NCBI RefSeq assembly: GCF_001870465.1 | Contig: NZ_MDGK01000052.1 | Coordinates: 1 to 64,000, forward strand | Reading direction: 5' to 3' | DNA: 64,000 nucleotides | Origin: Pseudomonas extremorientalis | GTDB taxonomy: Bacteria > Pseudomonadota > Gammaproteobacteria > Pseudomonadales > Pseudomonadaceae | Shown: positions 36,504 to 44,900 of the stretch, piece by piece | Layout: every line of letters begins with the position of its first letter | Position numbering within the stretch: the stretch's first letter is position 1 | Translations under genes and position numbers: made by a program | The notes under the pieces: model-generated | Databases searched by the model: none | Told to the model about the DNA's origin: nothing | What the model saw: the letters and a program-made list of their open reading frames with translations, nothing else

Positions 36504-37218
36504 TGCGAGCAATCCACGAATAAATCAGTGTCTTCACTTCCTCCGGGTGATGCGTCCTTCGGCGGTAGCTGGCAAAGGTGGGGGAGGTGCAGTAAGTGCA
36601 CACCTCACTCACCTCGATTTGTTCACGCCGGATGCCGGCCGCTTGCAGCAACATCACGCCATACCCGCTCAAGTCAAACCACGCGCTTGCTGCTTGCCTG
36701 GCGTGGGGCGGTGCAATTTGCGCGGGCAATAACGGTGCGGGTTGCGCTGCGCTCCACGGCGCCCGCCCGGTTGACCACAGGTGCCCCTGGTCAGCCTGGA
36801 ACTGCGCAACAAACCCCTCGCTCACCTCATAGCAGCACGGTTTGATCGACGGTCCGATCGCCACGCGCAACTGGTCGACTGCAATCCCTTCGTCGGTAAA
36901 ACGCTTGATTGCATTGGCGATGATCCCGCTTTGCAGCCCCTTCCATCCTCCATGCACCGCAGCGACCTTTTTGCCGTTCTGCGCGGCAATCAGAAGGGGC
37001 AGGCAGTCAGCGGTGATCACCGCGATGGGCTTGTGCTCACCTGTGCACACCCCGTCCGCTTCAACGGTATTGGGTACCTGGTCGGCTTGCCACTCGATCA
37101 CTGAGGCGCTATGCACCTGCTTGCAGATGAACACCTCATCGGGGCGCAGCGGATCATTGATCGAACAAAAACCGTGGTCGACGCCTGGGATGGCGCCGAG
37201 ATTATCTGCCTGTTGCAC
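36493..37218 (-). CDS. pgeF: PgeF/YfiH peptidoglycan editing factor
   Basis: 241 residues of the YfiH/laccase-domain family. PgeF in E. coli removes UDP-MurNAc misloaded with L-serine; relatives were earlier called polyphenol oxidases or purine nucleoside phosphorylases. The zinc/active-site residues appear as the KQVHSASVIE histidine, TADCLPLL cysteine and VHGGWKGL histidine; the SEVCTYCTSP segment near the C terminus is also conserved. GTG start at 37218 with CGGAG upstream. It shares a strand with ggt but not obviously an operon. Confidence 0.88.
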   Translation of the reverse strand: MQQADNLGAIPGVDHGFCSINDPLRPDEVFICKQVHSASVIEWQADQVPNTVEADGVCTGEHKPIAVITADCLPLLIAAQNGKKVAAVHGGWKGLQSGIIANAIKRFTDEGIAVDQLRVAIGPSIKPCCYEVSEGFVAQFQADQGHLWSTGRAPWSAAQPAPLLPAQIAPPHARQAASAWFDLSGYGVMLLQAAGIRREQIEVSEVCTYCTSPTFASYRRRTHHPEEVKTLIYSWIARITD

Positions 37219-37245
37219 GAGCGCTTTCTCCGATGTTTGAAGTGT

Positions 37246-39063
37246 TCAGTCGCCGACCGCTTTGCCTTCACGCCGAGGGTCGGCGCCGCCACTGAGCGAC
37301 ACTTTGCCCTGGGCATCCCGCATGCGAACGATGGCCTGGATGCCGCTGGTCATATCGATCTCGCTCAGGGCATGGCCTCTGTCCTTGAGGGCCTGTTTCA
37401 GTGCAGGACTGAACAGGCCGGCCTCCAGCTCGGTGGCACCATTGCGACTGCCGAAGTTCGGCAGGCTGATGGCCGCTTGCGGGTCAAGTTTCCAGTCAAG
37501 CATCGCCACCAGGGACTTGCTGACGTACTCGATGATTTGCGAGCCGCCGGGCGAGCCGACCGTGGCCAGCAACTCGCCGCTGTTGCGGTCGAACACCAGC
37601 GTCGGCGCCATGGCCGAGCGTGGACGCTTGCCGGGCTCGACGCGGTTGGCCACCGGCTGGCCATTTTCCTCGGGGATAAACGAGAAGTCGGTCATCTGGT
37701 TGTTGAGCAAGAAACCCTGGACCATCAGATGGGAGCCAAATGCCGCCTCAACCGTGGTGGTCATCGACACGGCGCCACCCTGGTCATCCACCGCCACCAC
37801 TTGTGAGGTGGAGATGCGCAACGGCGAGCGGTCCGGCGCATAGGCCACCTGGATACCCGCCGGTACGCCCGGTTTGGCGATGCCCATGCTGCGCTCGCCG
37901 ATCAACGCGGCGCGCTTGGCCAGGTACTCCGGTGCGACGAGGCCCGCGACAGGCACGGGTACAAAGTCTGCGTCAGCGACGTAGAGCCCGCGATCAGCGA
38001 AGGCCAGGCGCCCGGCTTCGGCCAGCAGGTGCACGGCTTCGGGCGTTGGTTCAAGGCCGGCAGGCGATGCGCTTTTTACCGGAGGCATCGCCGCGATGTC
38101 CTGAGCTTTCAGGGCCTGCAAGGTGCCCAGGATTTGCGCGACGGCGATCCCGCCCGACGACGGCGGTGGCATGCCGCAGACTTTCCACTGCTTGTAATCG
38201 GTGCACAGTGGGGGGCGCTCCTTGGCTGTATAGCCTTTGAGGTCTGCCTGGGACAGGCTGCCCGCGTTGCGATGGCCTTGCACCTTGCGCGCGATCTCAT
38301 CGGCAATCGGCCCTTGGTACAGCGCGTCCGGGCCTTCCTTGGCGATGCGTTTGAACACATTGGCCAGCGCCGGGTTTTTCAACACGGTACCGGTGGCTTT
38401 TGGTGTGCCATCGGCATTCAGGAAATACGCCGCCATATCCGGTGACTGCGGGATGTTACGGTCAGCCGCGATCAGGCTATGCAGGCGTGGCGAAATCGCA
38501 AAGCCCTGTTCCGCCAGGCGGATCGCCGGCTCGAACAGCGTGGCCCAGTGCAACCGGCCGGTCTTCTTGTGCGCCATTTCGAGCGCGCGCAGTACTCCAG
38601 GCGTACCGACTGAGCGTCCACCAATTTGCGCTTCTGGAAACGCCATCGGCGTGCCGTCGCCCCTCAGGAACAAACGCTCGGTGGCCCCGGCCGGCGCGGT
38701 TTCACGGCCGTCATACGCGTGTACGTTTTTCCCGTCCCACACCATGATGAACGCGCCGCCGCCGATGCCGGAGGACTGCGGCTCCACCAGCGTCAACACG
38801 GCCTGCATTGCAATCGCCGCATCTATTGCCGAACCGCCCATGCGCAGCATCTCGCGTCCGGCTTCGGCTGCCAGCGGGTTGGCCGCCGCGGCCATATGGC
38901 GCTCGGCGTGTTGAGTAGTGAGGTCGGTGCGATAGCCGGAACCCAGCTCCGGTGCCGGAGGCTGTTCGTTGACCGGGGTATGGCAGGCAGCCAGGGTGAG
39001 GGCTGCGGCAATCACCGACAGTTGACGGCGGGAAATCGAAAACACGCGCTGAACTCCGTTCAT
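37246..39063 (-). CDS. ggt: gamma-glutamyltransferase
   Basis: 605-residue proenzyme that hydrolyses or transfers the gamma-glutamyl group of glutathione in the periplasm. The N terminus has a signal with a lipobox-like LTLAAC, so it may be a lipoprotein. The autocleavage/nucleophile threonine lies in VSMTTTVEAAFGS; the substrate loop SAMAPTLVF and the GSPGGSQI oxyanion segment are also present. The large subunit begins at AERHMAAAANPLAAEAG. Length is typical. It lies 27 bases upstream of pgeF on the same strand. Confidence 0.93.
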   Translation of the reverse strand: MNGVQRVFSISRRQLSVIAAALTLAACHTPVNEQPPAPELGSGYRTDLTTQHAERHMAAAANPLAAEAGREMLRMGGSAIDAAIAMQAVLTLVEPQSSGIGGGAFIMVWDGKNVHAYDGRETAPAGATERLFLRGDGTPMAFPEAQIGGRSVGTPGVLRALEMAHKKTGRLHWATLFEPAIRLAEQGFAISPRLHSLIAADRNIPQSPDMAAYFLNADGTPKATGTVLKNPALANVFKRIAKEGPDALYQGPIADEIARKVQGHRNAGSLSQADLKGYTAKERPPLCTDYKQWKVCGMPPPSSGGIAVAQILGTLQALKAQDIAAMPPVKSASPAGLEPTPEAVHLLAEAGRLAFADRGLYVADADFVPVPVAGLVAPEYLAKRAALIGERSMGIAKPGVPAGIQVAYAPDRSPLRISTSQVVAVDDQGGAVSMTTTVEAAFGSHLMVQGFLLNNQMTDFSFIPEENGQPVANRVEPGKRPRSAMAPTLVFDRNSGELLATVGSPGGSQIIEYVSKSLVAMLDWKLDPQAAISLPNFGSRNGATELEAGLFSPALKQALKDRGHALSEIDMTSGIQAIVRMRDAQGKVSLSGGADPRREGKAVGD

Positions 39064-39099
39064 TTTGAGAATGATCTGTTGTCCTTGGGGTAGTGCTTT

Positions 39100-39879
39100 T
39101 TACAGGTAAATCGTGCCTTGCAGGTAGAGCACCCCGTGGCCGGAAATGATCACGCGATCACCCTTGAGCTCGCAGCGCAGTTGGCCACGGCGCTTGCCGC
39201 CCTGTTCGGCGGTCAACCGGTTCTTGCCCAGGCGCTCAGCCCAGAATGGCGCCAATGAAGTGTGGGCCGAACCGGTCACTGGGTCTTCATTCACACCCAC
39301 ATTCGGCCCGAACCAGCGGGAGATAAAATCAAACCTCGCGCTTTTGGCCGTCACGGCGATGCCGCGTTTGGGCAGGCCCTTGAGGCGGGCGAAGTCTGGT
39401 GTCAGTGCGGCGACTTGCGCTTCGTCTTCCAGCAGTACGATGTAGTCATCAGTGCTGAATACGTCGGCCTGTTCAATGCCGAGCGCGCTCAACATGCCAT
39501 CGGGCGGTTCGCAGGGTTGCGGTTGCTTGGCGGGGAAGTCCATCGCCAGTTCATCACCATTGCGCGTCACCCGAAGTTCGCCGCTACGCGTGGCAAAGCG
39601 CAATACCTCTGGCGCGTCCGCCAGTTGGTGAATCAACACCCACGCCGCCGCAAGCGTGGCATGGCCACACAGGTCCACTTCTATTTCGGGAGTAAACCAG
39701 CGCAATTCGTAGCATTCGCCGAGAGGTACAAAATAGGCCGTTTCGGAGAGGTTGTTTTCGGCGGCGATGGCTTGCAGTTGCTCATCGCTGAGCCATTCGG
39801 TGAGCGGGCAGACTGCCGCGGGGTTACCGCCGAAGGGGGACTGGCTGAAAGCGTCGACTTGGTAGATGTCCAGTTTCAC
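39100..39879 (-). CDS. PhzF-family isomerase/epimerase
   Basis: 259 residues with the diaminopimelate-epimerase-like fold of PhzF. Typical opening YQVDAFSQSPFGGNPAAVCPL, the ENNLSETAYFVP catalytic-glutamate segment, DLCGHATLAAAWVL, and NEDPVTGSAHTSLAPFW. No other phenazine gene is near, so it is one of the many PhzF-like proteins of unknown substrate (YddE type). GTG start at 39879. It is the last chromosomal gene before the integrated element. Confidence 0.9.
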   Translation of the reverse strand: MKLDIYQVDAFSQSPFGGNPAAVCPLTEWLSDEQLQAIAAENNLSETAYFVPLGECYELRWFTPEIEVDLCGHATLAAAWVLIHQLADAPEVLRFATRSGELRVTRNGDELAMDFPAKQPQPCEPPDGMLSALGIEQADVFSTDDYIVLLEDEAQVAALTPDFARLKGLPKRGIAVTAKSARFDFISRWFGPNVGVNEDPVTGSAHTSLAPFWAERLGKNRLTAEQGGKRRGQLRCELKGDRVIISGHGVLYLQGTIYL

Positions 39880-40027
39880 CGTGGAGCACTCCGTGCTTAG
39901 AGGGGAGGCTGGACACTAACAGCGGGTCAAGGGAGCGTCAAAATACAGATGGTGCCTTTTTTCGGATGCAACTCTGGGCCGTAGGGGGAGGAGCGCTTCG
40001 AGTATGCCCCGCACTTTTCTCCAGGCA

Positions 40028-40062
40028 TAAAAAAACGGCCTACCTTTCGGTAAGCCGTTTTT
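40028..40062 (-). terminator. original tRNA-Met terminator, now stranded beyond the island
   Basis: On the minus strand, ACGGC-TTACC pairs with GGTA-GGCCGT around a GAAA loop and is followed by seven T. It sits immediately to the left of the attL sequence, i.e. exactly where the terminator of the minus-strand tRNA-Met would have been before the element inserted. Its present use is doubtful. Confidence 0.8.
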
Positions 40063-40063
40063 A

Positions 40064-40095
40064 GTACTTGGTGGTACACAGTCATTTGAACTGGG
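40064..40095. other. attL: degenerate copy of the tRNA-Met 3' end
   Basis: GTACTTGGTGG is identical to the right end (56935-56945); the next stretch TACACAG also matches after a one-base gap, and TTTGAAC is nearly the same as CTTGAAC. So the repeat covers the CCA end, the adjoining five bases and part of the T arm of the tRNA, with several differences. Confidence 0.75.
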
Positions 40096-40142
40096 TCTGT
40101 ATCGTACTGTTATATATAGGTTTTGTTGGTGTGTTGTGAGTT

Positions 40143-40165
40143 GGGCATACATGTGGGCATACATG
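40143..40165. repeat. left pair of putative integrase arm sites
   Basis: Two direct copies of GGGCATACATG, 12 bases apart centre to centre. A near-identical pair (GCATACACG twice) lies at 56806-56826 between the integrase gene and the tRNA. Their position just inside each end fits integrase arm-binding sites. Confidence 0.6.
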
Positions 40166-40194
40166 CCCCTCCTTGCTACCTCTCAACCATGCCC

Positions 40195-40395
40195 TCAGCA
40201 CTGGTAGCGATCACGAATGTACCGGTTGTAGTAAGAGCCCTTTGAGCTAGCTGACATCAACCCTTGGTGGATCGTCGGGGGAACGTTACAGAAGTCGTAG
40301 GAGTGTCCTTGCTGAAAGCGGATTCTCATTCTCTTGGTGGCAGCATCGTAGCCAACAGAGGTCATTGCATCAGATCGAACAGCAACCATATCCAT
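40195..40395 (-). CDS. KTSC-domain small protein
   Basis: 66 residues that match the KTSC domain end to end: RSDAMTSVGYDAATKRMRIRF at the start (Ser-x-x-x-x-x-Gly-Tyr core), then YDFCNVPPTIHQGLMSASSK and the terminal YYNRYIRDRY. The domain is common in small stand-alone proteins in phages and mobile elements; it is proposed to bind nucleic acid or lysyl-tRNA synthetase-linked partners, but its role is unknown. It is the left-most gene of the element. Confidence 0.8.
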   Translation of the reverse strand: MDMVAVRSDAMTSVGYDAATKRMRIRFQQGHSYDFCNVPPTIHQGLMSASSKGSYYNRYIRDRYQC

Positions 40396-40482
40396 ATCAC
40401 TTTCCCTAGCAGCGACGAGCTCCAGGTTGGTAGCTCGATCACTCGATACTAAGCCAATCCGCCGGGTGTTTGCTTCAGAGGT

Positions 40483-40749
40483 CTAGAACCCGCTGGGAGA
40501 CCGTGCTTTCGCTAACCTCAGTAATTGGGTGAAGCGGTAAATCGCGACGTGTATCTCATCTAGCGTATCCCCGTCCCAATCCTCAACCGTCTCTAACTCA
40601 GCTCGTAAACTGACGATACGCTGTTCGATTTCTTCGACTTCAGCGGCACCGCATTGCCTAGCGATTGCCTGCCAATCGTCATCAGAGATTTTTTCGTGGA
40701 GAGCTAAGCCGGCTCGGGCATTTACGATCAGCTTCTGAAGGTTACTCAT
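40483..40749 (-). CDS. small helical protein of unknown function
   Basis: 88 residues from the ATG at 40749 (MSNLQKLIVNARAG). It is strongly helical with an acidic centre (EVEEIEQRIVSLRAELETVEDW), no cysteine cluster that would suggest metal binding and no recognised family. It is in the same orientation as the KTSC gene, 87 bases upstream of it. Real coding is likely from length and start context, but function is open. Confidence 0.55.
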   Translation of the reverse strand: MSNLQKLIVNARAGLALHEKISDDDWQAIARQCGAAEVEEIEQRIVSLRAELETVEDWDGDTLDEIHVAIYRFTQLLRLAKARSPSGF

Positions 40750-41032
40750 CTGAGATCTCGGGTGGGCGGCAGAAAAAGGTGCTGGGGACCCTGTCGATAT
40801 CCTGAGTATACGGGGCATGAAACCCGCGGGATCGAGTTAGTGGGAGGTGGTGGAAGTTACTGAAATTTCAATCGTTGAAATTGAAAGGATCTTGAAGAAA
40901 AAGGACCATCGTTACAGCTTCGGTAAAGGTGGCTTTGTCTGTTGCTGATAGTGAACACCTGCATGGCGTCAACCAGGGTGATGGCTGTCAACCACGTCAA
41001 CCTGTCAACCGACTTAAAAAATCCAGCCGCTA

Positions 41033-41208
41033 ACACGAACACGCGGGTTCCCTACCCCGTGTCTATCCGAAAATGCCCAGGGTCCCCAGCGGCTTTTCAA
41101 TTCATAGGGCAAATGCACTGGTGAACAGCTGTTCACCCGGTTCACCTGTTCACTAAGCTGGGCACCTTTCCGCTGACACGATTACGCGGGTTTCACGCCC
41201 CGTGTCTA
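41033..41208. repeat. two 33-nt hairpin repeats upstream of the RT gene
   Basis: Copies at 41033-41065 and 41176-41208 agree at 27 of 33 positions. Each begins ACACGA, contains ACGCGGGTT and ends CCCCGTGTCTA. ACACG-GGG pairs with CCC-CGTGT (one bulged C) in the first; the second keeps the inner stem. Four of the six differences are in the loop, which suggests that the paired stem is what is conserved. Both are followed by a CAGGG-CCCC rich stretch. Either structured RNA or protein-binding DNA. Confidence 0.65.
41120..41154. repeat. GGTGAACAG iteron-like cluster
   Basis: GGTGAACAG at 41120-41128 is followed by its inverse CTGTTCACC at 41129-41137 (a perfect 16-bp palindrome at 41121-41136) and by CTGTTCACT at 41146-41154. 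As I recall, GGTGAACAG is the core of the type I iterons bound by the alpha replication protein of phage P4. Confidence 0.6.
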
Positions 41209-41312
41209 ATCAACCCTGCAGGGGCCCCCTGGGAATCTCAAGCGGGAGAGACATGAGCATGACCCACATCGCTGAAGGTTGAGCCACTTACGGGGCTAGG
41301 GGGCTGAAAATT

Positions 41313-41435
41313 GGTGTTACAGGTGTTACAGGTGTCACGATGTATATTATTCTATTGATTTATAAGTATTTTTTTGAGTTACACCTCTGTGCATCGCACC
41401 CAGAGGGAAGTGTTACAAGCGGTACGGGTGTTACA
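41313..41435. other. candidate replication origin: iterons around an AT-rich tract
   Basis: Three head-to-tail nine-base units (GGTGTTACA, GGTGTTACA, GGTGTCACG at 41313-41339), a 38-base AT-rich tract (41341-41378), then two more GTGTTACA copies at 41410-41417 and 41427-41435. This is the classical layout of an iteron origin with an unwinding element. A related cluster is at 55376-55500. The primase-helicase encoded in the element is the obvious initiator candidate. Confidence 0.6.
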
Positions 41436-41963
41436 TCGGTTGGCATTTTGAGCTGGCAGCTTCCAGTGTTTGCTAATGTTTAAATTAGGGCCGCTTCCCG
41501 CCAATAGCTTACGCTGGTGAAATGAGGTGTTGACCATTAATTCATTTTGAAAGACCGCGATGCTTCCGGTCATTTTTACTCTCGATTTAGTTACTATCCA
41601 GAGCATCTCAAGGATTTTAAAGGTCAGGAAATGGATTTCACCGTCTTTATTACGTAGGTCCGGGATACCTTGGATTGGCTTATGCCTATGATCGCGTTGA
41701 TCGGCCTGCAAGGACCATGCAGACGAATTCTTGGTGCGTCTGTTCGCTCTTGGTAGCAAGACAATCAGACCCGCCTTTGCCCTCGACGGCGCATTGCATA
41801 TCGGATTGTGATTTGATTGGATGCTGCTCCTCAAACGTATTGGTTTTTTTGGGCAGGACCTTGCTATAAGAGTTTGTGGATAAAAGACTTGTCCTTGACA
41901 GGGGGGGTTATCCTCTGCGATTAGGAAAATTAGCTGAAATGCTTGCGACAGCTCGGAGGTTGC
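41436..41963. other. 528-base gene-free leader of the giant gene
   Basis: No convincing protein gene on either strand; frames that are open here lack ribosome sites and family resemblance. A weak promoter-like pair, TTGACA at 41895-41900 with an imperfect -10 about 17 bases on, lies just before the giant gene. Defence-associated reverse transcriptases often use a structured RNA next to the RT gene, so an ncRNA here is possible, but I could not fold one convincingly by eye. Confidence 0.4.
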
Positions 41964-44900
41964 GTGGACGTATATGACATCAATGAGGTCTTGGACAAAG
42001 CTCCACTGCACGATGTGGCTCGGTCTCTCGGAATGGTGTTGGAACAGCGGGGCACAACCCTAAAAACTATTTGCCCGTTTCATCAAGACAGCAAGCCATC
42101 GCTCAATCTCTTCCCTGCCGATGCTCAAGGACCTGCTCACTTCCATTGCTTTGCATGTGGCGCGCATGGATTTGCAATTGATCTTGTAAAGCAAGTCCAA
42201 GGGGTTGAGTTCCTCCCTGCTGTTCAATGGCTAGCGAAAACATTTGGAATCAAAAGCAAGCGGCAGACTACGACTGGCCGTGCCACTGAAAAGAGTTTGA
42301 AAGAACGAGCGCTTATATTCGCTCAGAAAACCTTCGATAAGCATCACGATACCGCGCGCTTCCAAGCGTGGTGCGCTGAACGCTCTTTTGATCCTGAATT
42401 TCTTTATCGAGAGGGCCTGCGATGTATCACCCACTCTGTATTAGTTTCAGAGTTGGGCGCGATGTCACATGGTGTTCGTCTCGAAATAATTGATGGACTG
42501 CTGTCACTTGGCTTTCTGGTACGACTGCGTAAGCAGACTAATTCAAGCCAACTCAAATTGACTATTCCCGATCAATTTCGGGACTACTTCCACGATGGAA
42601 GAGTCCTTATTCCGATTCGTAGTGGTCAAGGCGTCACATCGAAGATTGAAGGGTACGCAGGCCGAAGCCTTGATGCAGTGCCAGCTGAGGGGATTGCTAA
42701 ATACCTCCTCAGCCCGGGTTTGCGCAAAGCAGATCAGTTGTTTAACGCGCATCAAGCACTCCCGGCGGTAGCTAAGGAGCTCAAAGCGAGTCAAGCCACC
42801 GCGCTCTATTTGGTTGAAGGTTTCCTCGACGCTTTGCGGTTTCAATCTTTGGGATTGCATGCAGTTGCACTAATGGGGACCTCACTTAGCGACCCTCAGT
42901 TTGAGCAGCTCAAACAGCTAGCGGAGGATCTTCCCGCAGGGCAAGAGCAAACAGAGTTTGATGTTGTCATCATGATGGATAACGACCGAGCTGGTCTTAC
43001 TGGAGCAAACCGGCTGGTGCGCCGTCTATTGGGCTGGCGTGGTGCGAGATTACGTTGGGTGGGTTTTGATCAAAATGCCGTAAATAGCTTAGGTAAGGAT
43101 CCAGATACCTGCCTTCAAAAAGAAGAATCAGGAACATCTGCCAAAGAACTCTTGGATAAGTACACTTTACCCGCAGTTGCAGTTCTGCTGGTGGCGGAAC
43201 TCGAACGTACTGATGCGACCGAGCTACAAGTTGAAAGTTGGACAACGATGACTTTTTCCCGGAAGGAACGGGCTTTGTTCCGGGTCGCACGAAGTATTCG
43301 TCAATTGGCTGGACGTCAGTCCTTACATCAGTTGGAAGCATGGCTGAATGCTCATTTAAGAGGGCATGCCGGGACATGGTGGCAAGATCTTCATGATCTA
43401 TTGTTAGATCAAGATATCGCTAGAGAACGTTTTAAGGCATCTGAAGTATTCTTAAACGGTCAGGCCGAACGCCTGCGTCAAGCAAGAGTGCTCGCGTACC
43501 ACGGTGCGCGGCGTGGCGAGTTGCCCTGCGACGAAGAAGTCTGGCTTACACTGGACGTGAGCGCCAGACTATTTGATCAATTAGCAACTGATCGTTTGTG
43601 GCTTCCACGGTGGGAGTCTGCAGGTATCTATGATGCAGTATACTTACCACGCAAGCTCAGCGCGGATGCCAAAGTGTTGGATGACCCCCGTCTAAAAGTC
43701 ATGCCACATCCCGCCGATCTACATTTGCAGCAGGTCCTACTAAACGAACTGTTAACCCAGCGACATGATCAACTTACATCTGCGGGAAAAATGTTTTCTG
43801 AGTACGTCCCAGCTGTGCGCTGGTACTCCTCGCAGCAGAGACTTGAGGTCACCGGAAACGAGGATGAGCTCCTAGCTCTCGACGGTGAGGTGCCTGCACT
43901 CAGCTTTGGTTACCAGGTAGACATGGATGTTTTAGAAGGTAGGCGACCACCTTCCGATCAGGGAATGTTTAGGCCTTATGGGCAATGTTGGCGGGCGTTT
44001 ATGGAGTCGCTGCACAAACAGAGTAGCGCTATTGGCAATCGTGTACATGTCTTACGCTTGGATGCGAAGCGGTACTACGATTCCATCCAGCGCTATGTTG
44101 TACGAGATGCATTGCTAAATCCTGTAAAACAGGCGCTTATCGGAAACGGTACAGATTTCTTTTATACGTTGCTTAACAGGCCGCAAACGGAAAGTCCTGA
44201 ATTAGTTGCTGAGTGCTTTGTGGACAGGTTATGCGATAGCTTATTTGCCTACAGCTACCCGGATCCAGACACTGGCGAAACAAAGTTTAGCCAAGAGTCC
44301 ATAGGTATTCCGCAGGGCCCTGTTATATCGGCATACATAGGTACGATCGCACTTTTTCCTGTGGACCTGGCCGCGCGTCGTTTCATGCGCAGCCATGTTC
44401 GGCAAGGGCCAAATCAGAGCATCATGCCTCGTCTAGGTTATGCCCGTTACGTTGACGACATTGTTTTGCTTTCCGATAGCGAGGAGCTGTTGAGCGAACT
44501 GCGCCAAACACTACAGGCATCGGCCTCTAAACTCGACATTACCTTGTTGTTAAAGGGGGACTCTGTTGAATCCGGTACACCAGCAGAGATCATGCAGCAA
44601 CTTAACGAAGGACGTGGGTTCGCTGCTTCTTTGCCCGCCTGGGAGCCTCCATTTGTTGGAGATGGTGAGTCTGGATGGGGACTCGGCGGGGATTTGCCCC
44701 AAATGGATCGCCAATGCGCTTTACGCCTACTTCGCCATCCTGGCTTGATGGATAACCCCTCAAAAATTCACGAAAAGATCAAAGAAGCTATATTCGCTCC
44801 AGATCTGAGACCGACTGATCTTGGGCTTTGCGCCCGATGGATTTGGTGGGAGGTAGCAACTGGACTCACAGCTCAAAATGCCACCCCACAGAAGATCTGG

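Noticed and set aside
39916..40164. An 82-codon minus-strand frame across attL
   Set aside because: It runs through the stranded tRNA terminator and att sequence; not a credible gene.
41000..41500. CRISPR array
   Set aside because: The repeats are short, only two to five copies, of unequal spacing and with two unrelated motif families; no spacers of constant size and no cas genes.
41379..42011. A 210-codon minus-strand open frame over the leader and start of the giant gene
   Set aside because: No ribosome site, no domain resemblance, cysteine/serine-rich composition typical of a chance frame, and it overlaps the CHC2-encoding start of a well-supported gene.
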